Assembly (NCBI GenBank): GCA_001516045.1
Contig: LOEW01000003.1
Span: 1 to 46,106 of the forward strand
From: Desulfosporosinus sp. BRH_c37
GTDB taxonomy: Bacteria > Bacillota > Desulfitobacteriia > Desulfitobacteriales > Desulfitobacteriaceae
Direction: 5' to 3'
DNA length: 46,106 nt
Shown here: positions 16,901 to 24,791 of the stretch, one piece after another
Position numbering within the stretch: the stretch's first letter is position 1
Layout of the letters: every line of letters begins with the position of its first letter
Notes under the pieces: model-generated
What the model was told of the DNA's origin: nothing
Database searches by the model: none
Seen by the model: only the letters and a program-made list of their open reading frames with translations
Translations under genes and position numbers: made by a program

Positions 16901-17507
16901 ATATATCATCAAGACGTTGGAGATTCAAGATTGTTGCATCAAGACGCTTTAAGGCTTCGCGCTTTCTGAAACGAAATTTGGTAATTCCAGCCGCCTCTTC
17001 GATCAGCGATCGACGTTCTTCAGATTTTAGGTTTAAGATTTCCTCAACCCGCCCCTGCCCAATGATCGAGAATCCTTCCTTTCCTGCTCCCGTATCCATA
17101 AATAGTTCCAGAATATCTTTGAGCCGGCAGGATGTATTATTTATCAAATATTGCCCATCACCATCGCGATAAACTCGGCGAGTAATCGTGATTTCTCGAA
17201 AATCCAACGGAAAAATTCCAGTTGAGTTATCAAAAATAAGGGAAACCTCTGCCATGCCGACGGGTCGACGCTGTGTGCTCCCAGCGAAAATTACATCTTC
17301 CATTTTAACCCCACGGAGGCTCTTAGCACTTTGTTCTCCCAGTACCCAGCGGACTGCATCGGCGACATTACTTTTTCCGCTCCCATTCGGACCAACGATT
17401 ACGCTTAATCCACGACCTATTTCTAATTTAACCCGATCAGCGAACGACTTAAATCCCTGAATATGAATTCCCTTTAAGAATACTGGGAATTTCTCAGGTT
17501 TAGCCAT
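13926..17507 (-). CDS. smc: Chromosome segregation/condensation protein SMC
   Basis: ATPase of the bacterial condensin; with ScpA and ScpB it loads at ori-proximal sites and organises the chromosome. The 1193-residue length is normal. The N-terminal ATPase half has GPNGSGKSNVADAVRWVLGE (about 39-58); long coiled coils flank the hinge (about 515-680, with LCGTVADLITVKEEYELALE). The C-terminal half has LLSGGERALTAIAILFALL and the Walker B FCILDEIEASLDDSNVQRF. ATG at 17507 has GGAGGAGGGAG upstream and overlaps rnc by 8 bp, so the two are coupled. Confidence 0.97.
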   Translation of the reverse strand: MAKPEKFPVFLKGIHIQGFKSFADRVKLEIGRGLSVIVGPNGSGKSNVADAVRWVLGEQSAKSLRGVKMEDVIFAGSTQRRPVGMAEVSLIFDNSTGIFPLDFREITITRRVYRDGDGQYLINNTSCRLKDILELFMDTGAGKEGFSIIGQGRVEEILNLKSEERRSLIEEAAGITKFRFRKREALKRLDATILNLQRLDDILREIEGQLIPLAAQAQVAEQSLSLSTEQRCLEIQLTVLDISEGKQKLSIASKDSEILQSSLVEAQAILRLKESKNLEDKVLLKEIEDDLQRMQGEGFQAEQASDALKHELSIRSERFKYYEEQIARLTDEIDVDEEKLKHLNTRISALAAKQAVLKNTVKESQLKVTDQEQKLIVVRENNHAEEIDQIKADLFQALSEQANCANELTGAQHTLASLDQQVLQVIQEQGIKAKERLVLEETREAQDKELVQIEGQTLVREREMLRLRTELDQLKGRRQEKNVELQKHKALTDQARARMHALRSLEDSLDGYQRGVREVMLARKKGIRECSGLCGTVADLITVKEEYELALETALGAGLQNVVAENEKAAKVAIAYLKVHQFGRVTFLPLDIIQGNRMSVSQAVERDPGYIGLAVDLVTYDLLYKPAMEFLLGRIVVVTDMNAATRIAKASGYRIRIVTLEGDQVHPGGSLSGGSVQRKGGNLLARSREIDSLGVALARLEKELLEEEREYFESDLLLREIQENIEDLSLRQREDKERQVMLRAVHESVLSQLGRLESDLLGLSLRNQENMAQKNELGLRLENLANRLEMAEKTSVNLREEYTRRELEAKVANSEIEAHGEQLTQEKIRLAKWEQELNQCTEQLGHERTIYRENKSNLDIKKQNRVGLRENCQVVETEQGALNRQLEKHSLTQQAQQYILMQRRQEREGLSARILELEQEIYAKRQSEHALEQRLHANELRVVRFETECQAGETRLVEEFSLTWEEAIPFQTEEDRAFLGRRVQALKQQIDDLGPINQAAIEEFPKMSARKAFMLAQQDDLVEANQTLRQVISELDKTMSERFIESFHAVNGAFQEVFKELFRGGNAELHLVDPEHLLDTGVEIIAQPPGKKPQLLSLLSGGERALTAIAILFALLRVKPSPFCILDEIEASLDDSNVQRFAQYIHRLSDSTQFVVISHRKGTMESADVLYGITMEECGVSKLLSVQLDERLA

Positions 17508-18273
17508 CGTTCTCCCTCCTCCAATGTTCTAACACCTGCCTTGCAGCATGTTGCTCAGCTTCTTTTTTGGTGCGACCCATACCTTTGCCCATTAAGTTAC
17601 CTTGCAGAAAAACGCCCGCTGTAAAGCATTTGTTGTGATCAGGCCCTTCTTCTACAAGGATCTGATAGTTTACTTCTTTTTCTTCGTGTTGTGCTTTTTC
17701 CTGTAACATGGTTTTGTAGTCTCCATAATTTCCTTCAGCGACTTCGTTAATGGACGGTTTCAGCAACTCTAAGATTACCCTTCGGGCTTCTTGTAATCCA
17801 TATTGCAAGTATATCGCCCCAATTACGGCCTCCCAAGCATCTGCTAAGATCGAAGGGCGCTCCCGTCCACCGGACACCTGCTCTCCTTTGCCTAATAAAA
17901 GCTCATGCCCCAACTCAATTTCCTGTGCCTTGATAGCCAAAATCGTTTCATTAACGACAGCCGCCCGCATCTTTGTAAGCTCTCCTTCTGGACGATCCGG
18001 ATAACTTAAATACAGATACTCCGCAATCACAAAGTCCAAAATCGCATCACCCAAAAACTCAAGACGTTGATTATTTTCTCTGCCAAACTGAGGATTTTCA
18101 AACACGTAGGAAGGATGGGTCAAGGCCGTCACAAACAACCTATTTGGAGAAGAAGCCAGCCCCAATCGTTTTGCCAATTTAAGTCCAGGTTCTTGTTTTA
18201 GAGAAGTCAAGGCACATTTCTTACGCCCTGGCCTTCCCTCCGTCTTAATAAGATTACGGCTATTTTCGACCAT
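17500..18273 (-). CDS. rnc: Ribonuclease III
   Basis: Double-strand-specific endonuclease that processes rRNA precursors and structured transcripts. The 257-residue product has the signature NQRLEFLGDAILDFVIAEYL (about 68-87), catalytic acidic residues again in ILADAWEAVIGAIYLQYG, and a C-terminal double-stranded RNA-binding domain (DYKTMLQEKAQHEEKEVNYQ, then GMGRTKKEAEQHAARQVLE). A basic 35-residue N-terminal extension precedes the nuclease domain. ATG at 18273 has AAGGAG 10 nt upstream. It sits between fabF and smc, the usual Firmicute order. The abundant structured repeats in this genome would be natural substrates, though nothing here shows that. Confidence 0.97.
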   Translation of the reverse strand: MVENSRNLIKTEGRPGRKKCALTSLKQEPGLKLAKRLGLASSPNRLFVTALTHPSYVFENPQFGRENNQRLEFLGDAILDFVIAEYLYLSYPDRPEGELTKMRAAVVNETILAIKAQEIELGHELLLGKGEQVSGGRERPSILADAWEAVIGAIYLQYGLQEARRVILELLKPSINEVAEGNYGDYKTMLQEKAQHEEKEVNYQILVEEGPDHNKCFTAGVFLQGNLMGKGMGRTKKEAEQHAARQVLEHWRRENDG

Positions 18274-18453
18274 AAATTAAGATCTCCTTATCTTCGGCAC
18301 ATTCAAGAAAATAACTAGCCAGTATGCCCGTCTATTTTGTGTCATACTACGTCGGCATGTTCACCTAATAGAACCCGCTATGAGGTAAACATACCTCCTT
18401 GTCTGACGCAAAATATCTAGGGCATCTTTGACTGTTATTTTCTTTCATATGCC

Positions 18454-19695
18454 TTAAGCAAATTTCTTTAAGACTATAGTGGCATTATGGCCACCAAAAC
18501 CTAATGAATTGGACATTGCCACATTCACTTCTTGTTTTCGCGCAAGATTAGGGACATAGTCAAGATCACATTCCGGATCTGGCTCTCCATAGTTTATCGT
18601 TGGAGGGATTGCTCCCCGCTCAATGGCGAACGCACAAATAATCGCTTCGATGGCTCCGGCTGCCCCCGTCAAGTGTCCAGTCATAGATTTAGTCGAACTG
18701 ATCGCCAACTTTGTCGCATGACTTTCAAACACGGTTTTAATGGCGGCTGTTTCAGTTGCATCATTAGGCCCTGTACCGGTCCCATGCGCATTGATATAGT
18801 CTACGTCTTCAGCACTTACTCCTGCATCATTTAAGGCAAGTCGCATCGCACGAGCCGCACCGGCACCACCAGGAACTGGTGTCGTAATATGATAGGCATC
18901 TGAAGTGCTTCCATAGCCGGCCAATTCGGCATAAATACGTGCGCCCCGAGCCGTTGCATGTTCCAAGGATTCCAAAACCAGAACCCCTGCCCCTTCACCC
19001 ATAACAAAGCCGCTACGCCGTTTATCAAAAGGTCGGCACGCTTGTTCTGGGTTTTCCTTTTCAGTAGACATCGCCTTCATAGCGCAAAAACCAGCAAAAG
19101 CTAAATCCGTAATTGGTGCTTCAGTTCCCCCGCATAGGACGACATCCGCTTCACCATGTTGAATAATCCGCAACGCTTCTCCAATCGCATTGGTGGCAGA
19201 AGCACAGGCTGTAGCAACAGTCATACTTGATCCTTGTAAGCCAAACTCAATGGATAAGTGTCCTGCAGCCATATTGCTAATCAGCATGGGAACAAAAAAC
19301 GGGGTAATCCGACCGCTCCCCTTACTCATGAGAATCTCTTTTTGTTCCTCAAACGTTATCACGCCACCAATTCCACAGCCCATAACAGCTCCGGCCCGTT
19401 CCTTATCCACTTTTTCAAAATCCAACCCAGAATCTTGCACCGCCATCTTTGCTGCTGCGATGGCAAATTGGGCAAAGCGGTCCATGTGCCTACTTTCCTT
19501 TTTATTAATCCATTCAGTTGGTTCGAAGTATTTGACTTCAGCCGCAACCTTAGTCGGCAAATCTGATGTATCGAAACGCGTTAAGAGTCCGATTCCAGAC
19601 TTTCCTTCGAGTAAATTATTCCAGAATTCATCAAGATGGTTTCCTACGGGAGAGATAACACCCATTCCCGTAATCACTGCGCGGTGTTTCAACAC
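18454..19695 (-). CDS. fabF: 3-oxoacyl-[acyl-carrier-protein] synthase II
   Basis: Elongating condensing enzyme of type II fatty-acid synthesis. The 413-residue product has the Cys-His-His triad: TVATACASATNAIG (Cys about 165), DYINAHGTGTGPNDATE (His about 304) and STKSMTGHLTGAAGAIEAI (His about 341), plus the C-terminal NSLGFGGHNATIVLKK. The start is GTG at 19695 (or the adjacent TTG), after AAAGGAGGAAGA, and overlaps the upstream FabK-like gene by 7 bp. It is followed by a 180-bp gap to rnc that holds an imperfect hairpin (about 18358-18389) but no clear terminator. Confidence 0.97.
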   Translation of the reverse strand: MLKHRAVITGMGVISPVGNHLDEFWNNLLEGKSGIGLLTRFDTSDLPTKVAAEVKYFEPTEWINKKESRHMDRFAQFAIAAAKMAVQDSGLDFEKVDKERAGAVMGCGIGGVITFEEQKEILMSKGSGRITPFFVPMLISNMAAGHLSIEFGLQGSSMTVATACASATNAIGEALRIIQHGEADVVLCGGTEAPITDLAFAGFCAMKAMSTEKENPEQACRPFDKRRSGFVMGEGAGVLVLESLEHATARGARIYAELAGYGSTSDAYHITTPVPGGAGAARAMRLALNDAGVSAEDVDYINAHGTGTGPNDATETAAIKTVFESHATKLAISSTKSMTGHLTGAAGAIEAIICAFAIERGAIPPTINYGEPDPECDLDYVPNLARKQEVNVAMSNSLGFGGHNATIVLKKFA

Positions 19696-20648
19696 TCTTC
19701 CTCCTTTAAGCCGAGTATTCCATTTTTGATATCCTCAAAAATCTCATGCACAGACAGAATTTCTTTAATCTTATGGACCATAGCCCCTGAAAAGATAAGG
19801 CCCTCCTGAACATCGCCCTGTTGAGCCTTGACTAAGCGACTAATAATGCAAAAGTTCCCCTCACACTGCTTGAGACAACCCATACATTTCGTCGTCTTAA
19901 CATCCACCTTTTCATCAAGCAATTGGGTAAAGGGGTTCTTTATCCCCCGCGCCAGCATCCCAACTGGACTATGAATAAACACGACATCCTCTTCTTTGGC
20001 TTTTAGCATGGACTCTTTCCAAGCGAGAGCTGCACTGCTCTCTTCACTAAGCGCAAACCGAGTTCCCATTTGCACCCCGTCTGCCCCAAGTTTCAATGTC
20101 TTTGCGACATCCTGTCCATCGATGAAGCCTCCCGCACCTATAACCGGGATACTAACCGCTGCGATTACTTCCGGTAGGATATCATGTATGGACCGATCCG
20201 TACCTAAATGCCCGCCAGCCTCTACTCCTTCCACGATCACAGCAGCCGCCCCAAGCTTTTCGGATAACCTAGCGAGTTTAGCGGAGGAGACAATCGGTAC
20301 GACCGGAATACCCTTTTCCTTACCCCAAGTGAACATGTCCCTCGAAAAACCAGCTCCCGAAACCAAAAGATCGATCTTCTCATCAAACGCTGCATGAACC
20401 AGTTGCGCAAATTCGCGGACAGCAAACATAATGTTTACCCCGATAATTCCCTTCGTACGCCGACGTGCTTCACGAATTTCTGCAATAAGTTCTTCCACAG
20501 GCAAACCACTGCCTGCAATTATTCCGATCCCTCCCTCTTCAGCAACAGCTGCTGCGAGAGGGGCCATGGATATCCTAACGGCCATACCTCCTTGAATAAC
20601 AGGAATTTTGGCCACCAAATCGGCAATACGAAGCTCGGGTATTTTCAC
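19689..20648 (-). CDS. FabK/nitronate monooxygenase-like FMN enzyme with C-terminal Cys cluster
   Basis: TIM-barrel flavoprotein of the FabK/2-nitropropane dioxygenase family. The 319-residue product has PVIQGGMAVRISMAPLAAAV, VSGAGFSRDMF, IVEGVEAGGHLGTD, PVIGAGGFIDGQDVAK and GADGVQMGTRF (FMN phosphate site). It differs from the other copy at 22797 by a Cys cluster near residues 257-270, CMGCLKQCEGNFC, which could bind metal or an Fe-S cluster. The start is GTG at 20648 after AGGAGG. It lies between acpP and fabF, so a lipid-linked role is likely, perhaps a second enoyl-ACP reductase or an oxygen/nitronate-handling enzyme. Which one cannot be settled here. Confidence 0.78.
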   Translation of the reverse strand: MKIPELRIADLVAKIPVIQGGMAVRISMAPLAAAVAEEGGIGIIAGSGLPVEELIAEIREARRRTKGIIGVNIMFAVREFAQLVHAAFDEKIDLLVSGAGFSRDMFTWGKEKGIPVVPIVSSAKLARLSEKLGAAAVIVEGVEAGGHLGTDRSIHDILPEVIAAVSIPVIGAGGFIDGQDVAKTLKLGADGVQMGTRFALSEESSAALAWKESMLKAKEEDVVFIHSPVGMLARGIKNPFTQLLDEKVDVKTTKCMGCLKQCEGNFCIISRLVKAQQGDVQEGLIFSGAMVHKIKEILSVHEIFEDIKNGILGLKEEEC

Positions 20649-20759
20649 AATCGTTCCTCCTGTCGACCTTCTATGAGCTATTGTTAGGTATGAGTAGCAA
20701 ATCCTCTAAGCATCTATCTGAAACCTCTCCAACTAAATTTTGAAGGAGAAAGGAGATCT

Positions 20760-20792
20760 CTTAAAAGAAAGTCCCGCATTTGAGTACGGGAC
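20760..20792 (-). terminator. Terminator-like hairpin between acpP and the FabK-like gene
   Basis: On the minus strand GTCCCGTA pairs with TGCGGGAC (20771-20792, one wobble) and is followed by TTTCTTTT. It begins 11 bp after the acpP stop. It would lower transcription of the downstream fabK-like, fabF, rnc and smc genes relative to acpP, or separate two transcription units. Confidence 0.65.
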
Positions 20793-20802
20793 CTTTTTGA
20801 GG

Positions 20803-21030
20803 TTATTTGTTTTCATTAATGTAGATGACCGCATCCCCGACCGTCCGAATCTTTTCGGCTTCCTCATCCGGAATATCCAAGTCGAATGCCTCTTCGAGAG
20901 CCATAATTAGTTCTACGATATCCAAAGAATCCGCATTAAGCTCTTCAAAGGAGGTCTCCTGGGTAACATCAGCTTCATCTACCCCAAGTTGTTCGACGAC
21001 GATGGCTTTCACTTTCTCGAAAACTTCCAT
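20803..21030 (-). CDS. acpP: Acyl carrier protein
   Basis: Carries growing acyl chains on 4'-phosphopantetheine. The 75-residue acidic protein has the attachment serine in [12 protein letters not shown] (about residue 35). ATG at 21030 follows AAAGGAGGTG. It is preceded by fabG and followed by a terminator-like hairpin, which would favour the high expression ACP needs. Confidence 0.97.
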   Translation of the reverse strand: MEVFEKVKAIVVEQLGVDEADVTQETSFEELNADSLDIVELIMALEEAFDLDIPDEEAEKIRTVGDAVIYINENK

Positions 21031-21113
21031 GCTGCTTCTTCACCTCCTTTCGCCGAAAACTTGAAGACTAAGACCTCAGGGCCTAAAAGCCCGAGAGGAC
21101 CGCAGTCCGGAGG

Positions 21114-21857
21114 TTACATTTCCATACCTCCATCAACACACAACGTCTGTCCTGTTATATAAGATGCCTCCGAAGACACAAGGAATCGAACCACTTTAGC
21201 TACGTCCTCGGGCTTTCCTAGACGACCGAGTGGGATTGCACGCAAGACTTCAGTTTGCATCCCTTCTGCTAAGGCTTCCGTCATATCTGTAGAAATATAC
21301 CCCGGAGCGACCACATTGACCCGAATTCCCCGCGAGGCGAATTCCTTGGCAATGGATTTAGAAAATCCGATAATCCCAGCTTTTGCTGCCGCATAGTTTG
21401 CTTGTCCAGCATTCCCTGAAAGGCCCACAACGGACGAAATATTAACAATAACACCTGCACGTTGTTTAAGCATTCCTTTACTGACCGCTTTAGTGCAGAG
21501 GAAAACTCCTTTAAGATTTGTTGCTAAGACCGCATCCCAATCCGCTTCCTTCATACGGAGCAACAACAAATCCCGAGTAATACCAGCATTATTGACCAAA
21601 ATGTTAATCTTGCCAAAATGGTCTAAAGTTGTTTTTATTAATCGGTCAACATCAGCCGTCTGACTCACATCCGCTTGAACGGCTAAGCATTCTCCGCCAG
21701 CTTCACGGATTAATTTGACTGTTTCTTCAGCTTTATCGGCACGTCCAGCATAATTGACAACAACTTTCGCACCTGCTACCGCCAACTCCAGAGCAATGGC
21801 GCGTCCAATCCCACGTCCACTCCCAGTTACTATAGCCACGCTATCATTCAGCACCAT
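21114..21857 (-). CDS. fabG: 3-oxoacyl-[acyl-carrier-protein] reductase
   Basis: NADPH-dependent short-chain dehydrogenase that reduces 3-oxoacyl-ACP. The 247-residue protein has the Rossmann motif TGSGRGIGRAIA (about 11-22), NNAGITRD, the catalytic Ser-Tyr-Lys in VNISSVVGLSGNAGQANYAAAKAG, and a C-terminal SEASYITGQTLCVDGGM. ATG at 21857 has AAGGAG 10 nt upstream; the gene starts one base after the fabD stop. It is followed by acpP after 83 bp. Confidence 0.96.
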   Translation of the reverse strand: MVLNDSVAIVTGSGRGIGRAIALELAVAGAKVVVNYAGRADKAEETVKLIREAGGECLAVQADVSQTADVDRLIKTTLDHFGKINILVNNAGITRDLLLLRMKEADWDAVLATNLKGVFLCTKAVSKGMLKQRAGVIVNISSVVGLSGNAGQANYAAAKAGIIGFSKSIAKEFASRGIRVNVVAPGYISTDMTEALAEGMQTEVLRAIPLGRLGKPEDVAKVVRFLVSSEASYITGQTLCVDGGMEM

Positions 21858-21858
21858 T

Positions 21859-22794
21859 TTAACGACTCTCCTTCAAATATGCAAGTGACTTTTCTAAAGA
21901 ATCCATATCTTCTACTCGTAAGAGATTGACGCTAGGAGCTATTTTTTTCACCAAACCTGTCAGGACTTTACCAGGACCACACTCTATGAAGGTATCGACC
22001 CCTAAGTCAAGGAGATGACGAACGGATTGCTCCCAGCGAACCGCACTGCTAACTTGCTTAACCAACGTACTCACTGTACGTCCTGGAGAGATGACCTCGG
22101 CGGCATCAATATTCGCAATAACCGGACAATGTGGAGTTTTCCAGGTCACGTTCTCCAAAACCGGTCGTAGTTTTTCCCCCGCTGTCTCCATTAAAGGAGA
22201 GTGAAAAGGTCCGCTCACTACGAGCGGTATCGCCCGTTTGGCCCCCAACTCCTTAGCAATTTCTATAGCATGGGCTACGGCCAAAACTTCTCCGGAAATA
22301 ACTACTTGTCCCGGACAATTGTAATTCGCAGGTGCGACCACGCCATGCTCTGCTGCTCGATGGCAAGCTTCTTCCACCTGATCAACAGCGAGCCCCATAA
22401 TGGCGGCCATCCCCCCGCCGTCCGGAACGGCAGCTTGCATCAGTTCTCCACGCTTTCTAACCACACGCAGTGCTTCTGCCAAGTCCAGACTACCGGCTGC
22501 TACATGCGCCGAATACTCGCCGAGGCTGTGCCCAGCAACATAATCTGGTTCAATCCCCGCCTCAGAAAGATGCTGCCAGGCCGCTACACTAACAAGTAAT
22601 ATTGCTGGTTGTGTGTTAGCCGTCTGTCGAAGTTCTTCTTCCGGGCCCTCCGACAACAACCTGATAAACTCACCACCAAAAACCTCGCGAGCAGTCTGCT
22701 GTACTCTCCCTCCACTAGGAGTCAGAAATAATTCTTTTCCCATACCGACATACTGAGATCCTTGTCCTGGGAAAATAAAGGCCAGCTTACCCAA
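21859..22794 (-). CDS. fabD: Malonyl-CoA:ACP transacylase
   Basis: Moves malonyl groups from CoA to ACP. The 311-residue product begins KLAFIFPGQGSQYVGMG, has the nucleophile serine in VAGHSLGEYSAHVAAG (about residue 91), the substrate Arg region RGELMQAAVP, the catalytic His in VSGPFHSPLM, and a C-terminal ECGPGKVLTGLVKK. The start is TTG at 22794 after GGAG at 9 nt; no ATG fits. It sits two bases after the fabK stop and one before fabG. Confidence 0.96.
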   Translation of the reverse strand: MGKLAFIFPGQGSQYVGMGKELFLTPSGGRVQQTAREVFGGEFIRLLSEGPEEELRQTANTQPAILLVSVAAWQHLSEAGIEPDYVAGHSLGEYSAHVAAGSLDLAEALRVVRKRGELMQAAVPDGGGMAAIMGLAVDQVEEACHRAAEHGVVAPANYNCPGQVVISGEVLAVAHAIEIAKELGAKRAIPLVVSGPFHSPLMETAGEKLRPVLENVTWKTPHCPVIANIDAAEVISPGRTVSTLVKQVSSAVRWEQSVRHLLDLGVDTFIECGPGKVLTGLVKKIAPSVNLLRVEDMDSLEKSLAYLKESR

Positions 22795-22796
22795 AG

Positions 22797-23753
22797 CTAG
22801 ACACTCCTCTCCCCAAACCGCGCCGCAAGACGCTGAAATTCTCGTTCTGCGGACTGCATGATATCCTGAATAATATCCGCTGCAGGTTCAACACGTTTAA
22901 CTGCTCCCGCAATTTGACCCGCCATAACAGAACCATTCTCAACATCCCCATCTACAAAAGCTAATCGCAATCTCCCCACGCCCAGTTTCTCAATTTCCGC
23001 GACCGCCATCCCTTCCCGTTCATGTTTCGCAAATTCACGGGTGAAGCGATTATCTAAGCAACGAACCGGATGACCCGTCGACTGTCCCGTAATAACCGTA
23101 GCACGGTCCTTAGCTTTAATAATTCTATCTTTGATGACGGGTGAAATAGTGCATTCTTCTGCACACATAAAGCGTGTCCCCATTTGAACTCCCTCAGCTC
23201 CGAGGGCTAACGCCGCCACCAAGCCTCTACCATCCACGATACCACCTGCTGCAATGACCGGGATTTTCACAGCATCGACCACCTGGGGAACTAGAGGGAA
23301 GGTTCCAATTTCTCCGATATGTCCCCCTGACTCCATTCCTTCAGCAATTAGCGCATCAACCCCTGCCTTCTCTAGTCGTTTAGCCAACGCAACAGAGGCA
23401 ACCACTGGAATAACCTTCGTCCCGACTTCTTTAAGCATTGGCACATACTTTCCAGGATTCCCTGCACCCGTCGTAATCACTGGGACACGCTCTTCTAAAA
23501 TCACCTGCATGACTTCATCCACAAACGGGGACATCAGCATGACATTGACTCCAAACGGCTTTTTCGTAATGGCTTTCACTTTTCGAATTTCCCGACGCAA
23601 CCAGTCCGCGGGGGCCTGTCCAGAACCAATAATACCTAATCCCCCGCTTTCCGAAACGGCTGCGACTAATTCTCCAGTTGCAACCCAAGCCATTCCACCT
23701 TGAAAAATCGGGTATTCAATCCCGATAAGTTCACATATCTTTGTTTTTATCAT
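22797..23753 (-). CDS. fabK: Enoyl-[acyl-carrier-protein] reductase FabK (FMN)
   Basis: Flavin-dependent reductase that completes each elongation cycle; it replaces FabI in many Firmicutes. The 318-residue product has YPIFQGGMAWVATGELVAAV, GGLGIIGSGQAP, VITTGAGNPGKYV, IAEGMESGGHIGE, PVIAAGGIVDGRGL and GAEGVQMGTRFMCAEEC. The start at 23753 overlaps the fabH stop as ATGA; the frame is open 15 codons further, but that part overlaps fabH. No FabI or FabL is in the window. Unlike the paralogue at 19689, it has no C-terminal Cys cluster. Confidence 0.92.
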   Translation of the reverse strand: MIKTKICELIGIEYPIFQGGMAWVATGELVAAVSESGGLGIIGSGQAPADWLRREIRKVKAITKKPFGVNVMLMSPFVDEVMQVILEERVPVITTGAGNPGKYVPMLKEVGTKVIPVVASVALAKRLEKAGVDALIAEGMESGGHIGEIGTFPLVPQVVDAVKIPVIAAGGIVDGRGLVAALALGAEGVQMGTRFMCAEECTISPVIKDRIIKAKDRATVITGQSTGHPVRCLDNRFTREFAKHEREGMAVAEIEKLGVGRLRLAFVDGDVENGSVMAGQIAGAVKRVEPAADIIQDIMQSAEREFQRLAARFGERSV

Positions 23754-24751
23754 GCTTTTAGCCCTACTTTCGTCCATTTCAAAACACACGCTCCCCAAGT
23801 CAATCCTGCGCCAAATCCAACCATAACTATCCTATCTCCCTCTGCAATGCGTCCCTCTTTAAATGACTCATCTAAGGCCACGGGAATAGACGCGGCGGAC
23901 ATATTACCATACTTGTCTAAATTCATAATCACTTTATCTGGGGAAATTCCCAGGCGCTTTACCGCTGCATCAATAATCCGTATATTGGCTTGATGGGGGA
24001 TAAAAAGGTCCACATCGTCTTTCCCTAAACCTGCCTTCTCCAAGACATTCACCGAAACGTCTACCATATTCCGGACGGCGAATTTATAAACGTCTCTGCC
24101 CTGCATCTGAAGGGTATGTAAGTTTTTCTCAACTGTTTCCAGACTCGCCGGGCACTTCGACCCCCCGGCTGGTTGACTGAGTAATTTACCTCCGGAACCG
24201 TCTGAACCTAATTCGAAACTCAAAAAGCCAAATCCCTTTTCAACTGGTTGTAAAACCGCTGCCCCCGCACCATCACCAAAGAGAATACACGTTGAACGGT
24301 CTTCCCAGTTAAGAATTTTGCTCATCGTTTCCCCGCCAATGACTAGCACTGTCTTATACATACCCGTGGCAACAAACTGGCTGGCCGTCGCCACCGCAAA
24401 GATAAATCCAGTACATGCTGCCTCCAGATCAAAAGCCGCCGCCTTTTTTGCCCCTAACCGATCGGCAACGATACAGGCAGTCGCTGGAAATGCATAGTCA
24501 GGTGTCATCGTCGCAACGATAATTAGGTCAACCTCTTCAGGAGCAATCTGAGCGTTCTCTAATGCTCTCAATCCCGCTCGGTAACACAGTTCCGAAACAG
24601 GCATGTCTTTAGGAGCAATATGCCGTTTCCTGATCCCTGTGCGTGAAGTAATCCACTGATCGTTTGTATCAACCATTTTTTCTAAATCTAAGTTGGTTAT
24701 AACATTTTCCGGAACATATGACCCCATTCCCACAATTCCAACACTAAACAT
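23750..24751 (-). CDS. fabH: 3-oxoacyl-[acyl-carrier-protein] synthase III
   Basis: Starts fatty-acid synthesis by condensing acyl-CoA with malonyl-ACP. The 333-residue product has the Cys of AFDLEAACTGFIFAVATA (about residue 111), the His of DLFIPHQANIRIIDA and the Asn of LDKYGNMSAASIPVAL, completing the Cys-His-Asn triad. The start at 24751 (MFSVGIVGMGSYVPE) has AGAGGA upstream. The GTG ten codons earlier lacks a ribosome-binding site. Overlap with fabK (ATGA) suggests translational coupling. Confidence 0.96.
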   Translation of the reverse strand: MFSVGIVGMGSYVPENVITNLDLEKMVDTNDQWITSRTGIRKRHIAPKDMPVSELCYRAGLRALENAQIAPEEVDLIIVATMTPDYAFPATACIVADRLGAKKAAAFDLEAACTGFIFAVATASQFVATGMYKTVLVIGGETMSKILNWEDRSTCILFGDGAGAAVLQPVEKGFGFLSFELGSDGSGGKLLSQPAGGSKCPASLETVEKNLHTLQMQGRDVYKFAVRNMVDVSVNVLEKAGLGKDDVDLFIPHQANIRIIDAAVKRLGISPDKVIMNLDKYGNMSAASIPVALDESFKEGRIAEGDRIVMVGFGAGLTWGACVLKWTKVGLKA

Positions 24752-24791
24752 CGTCGCATGTCCTCTTTTCTCATTATTCACTCGCTAACAA

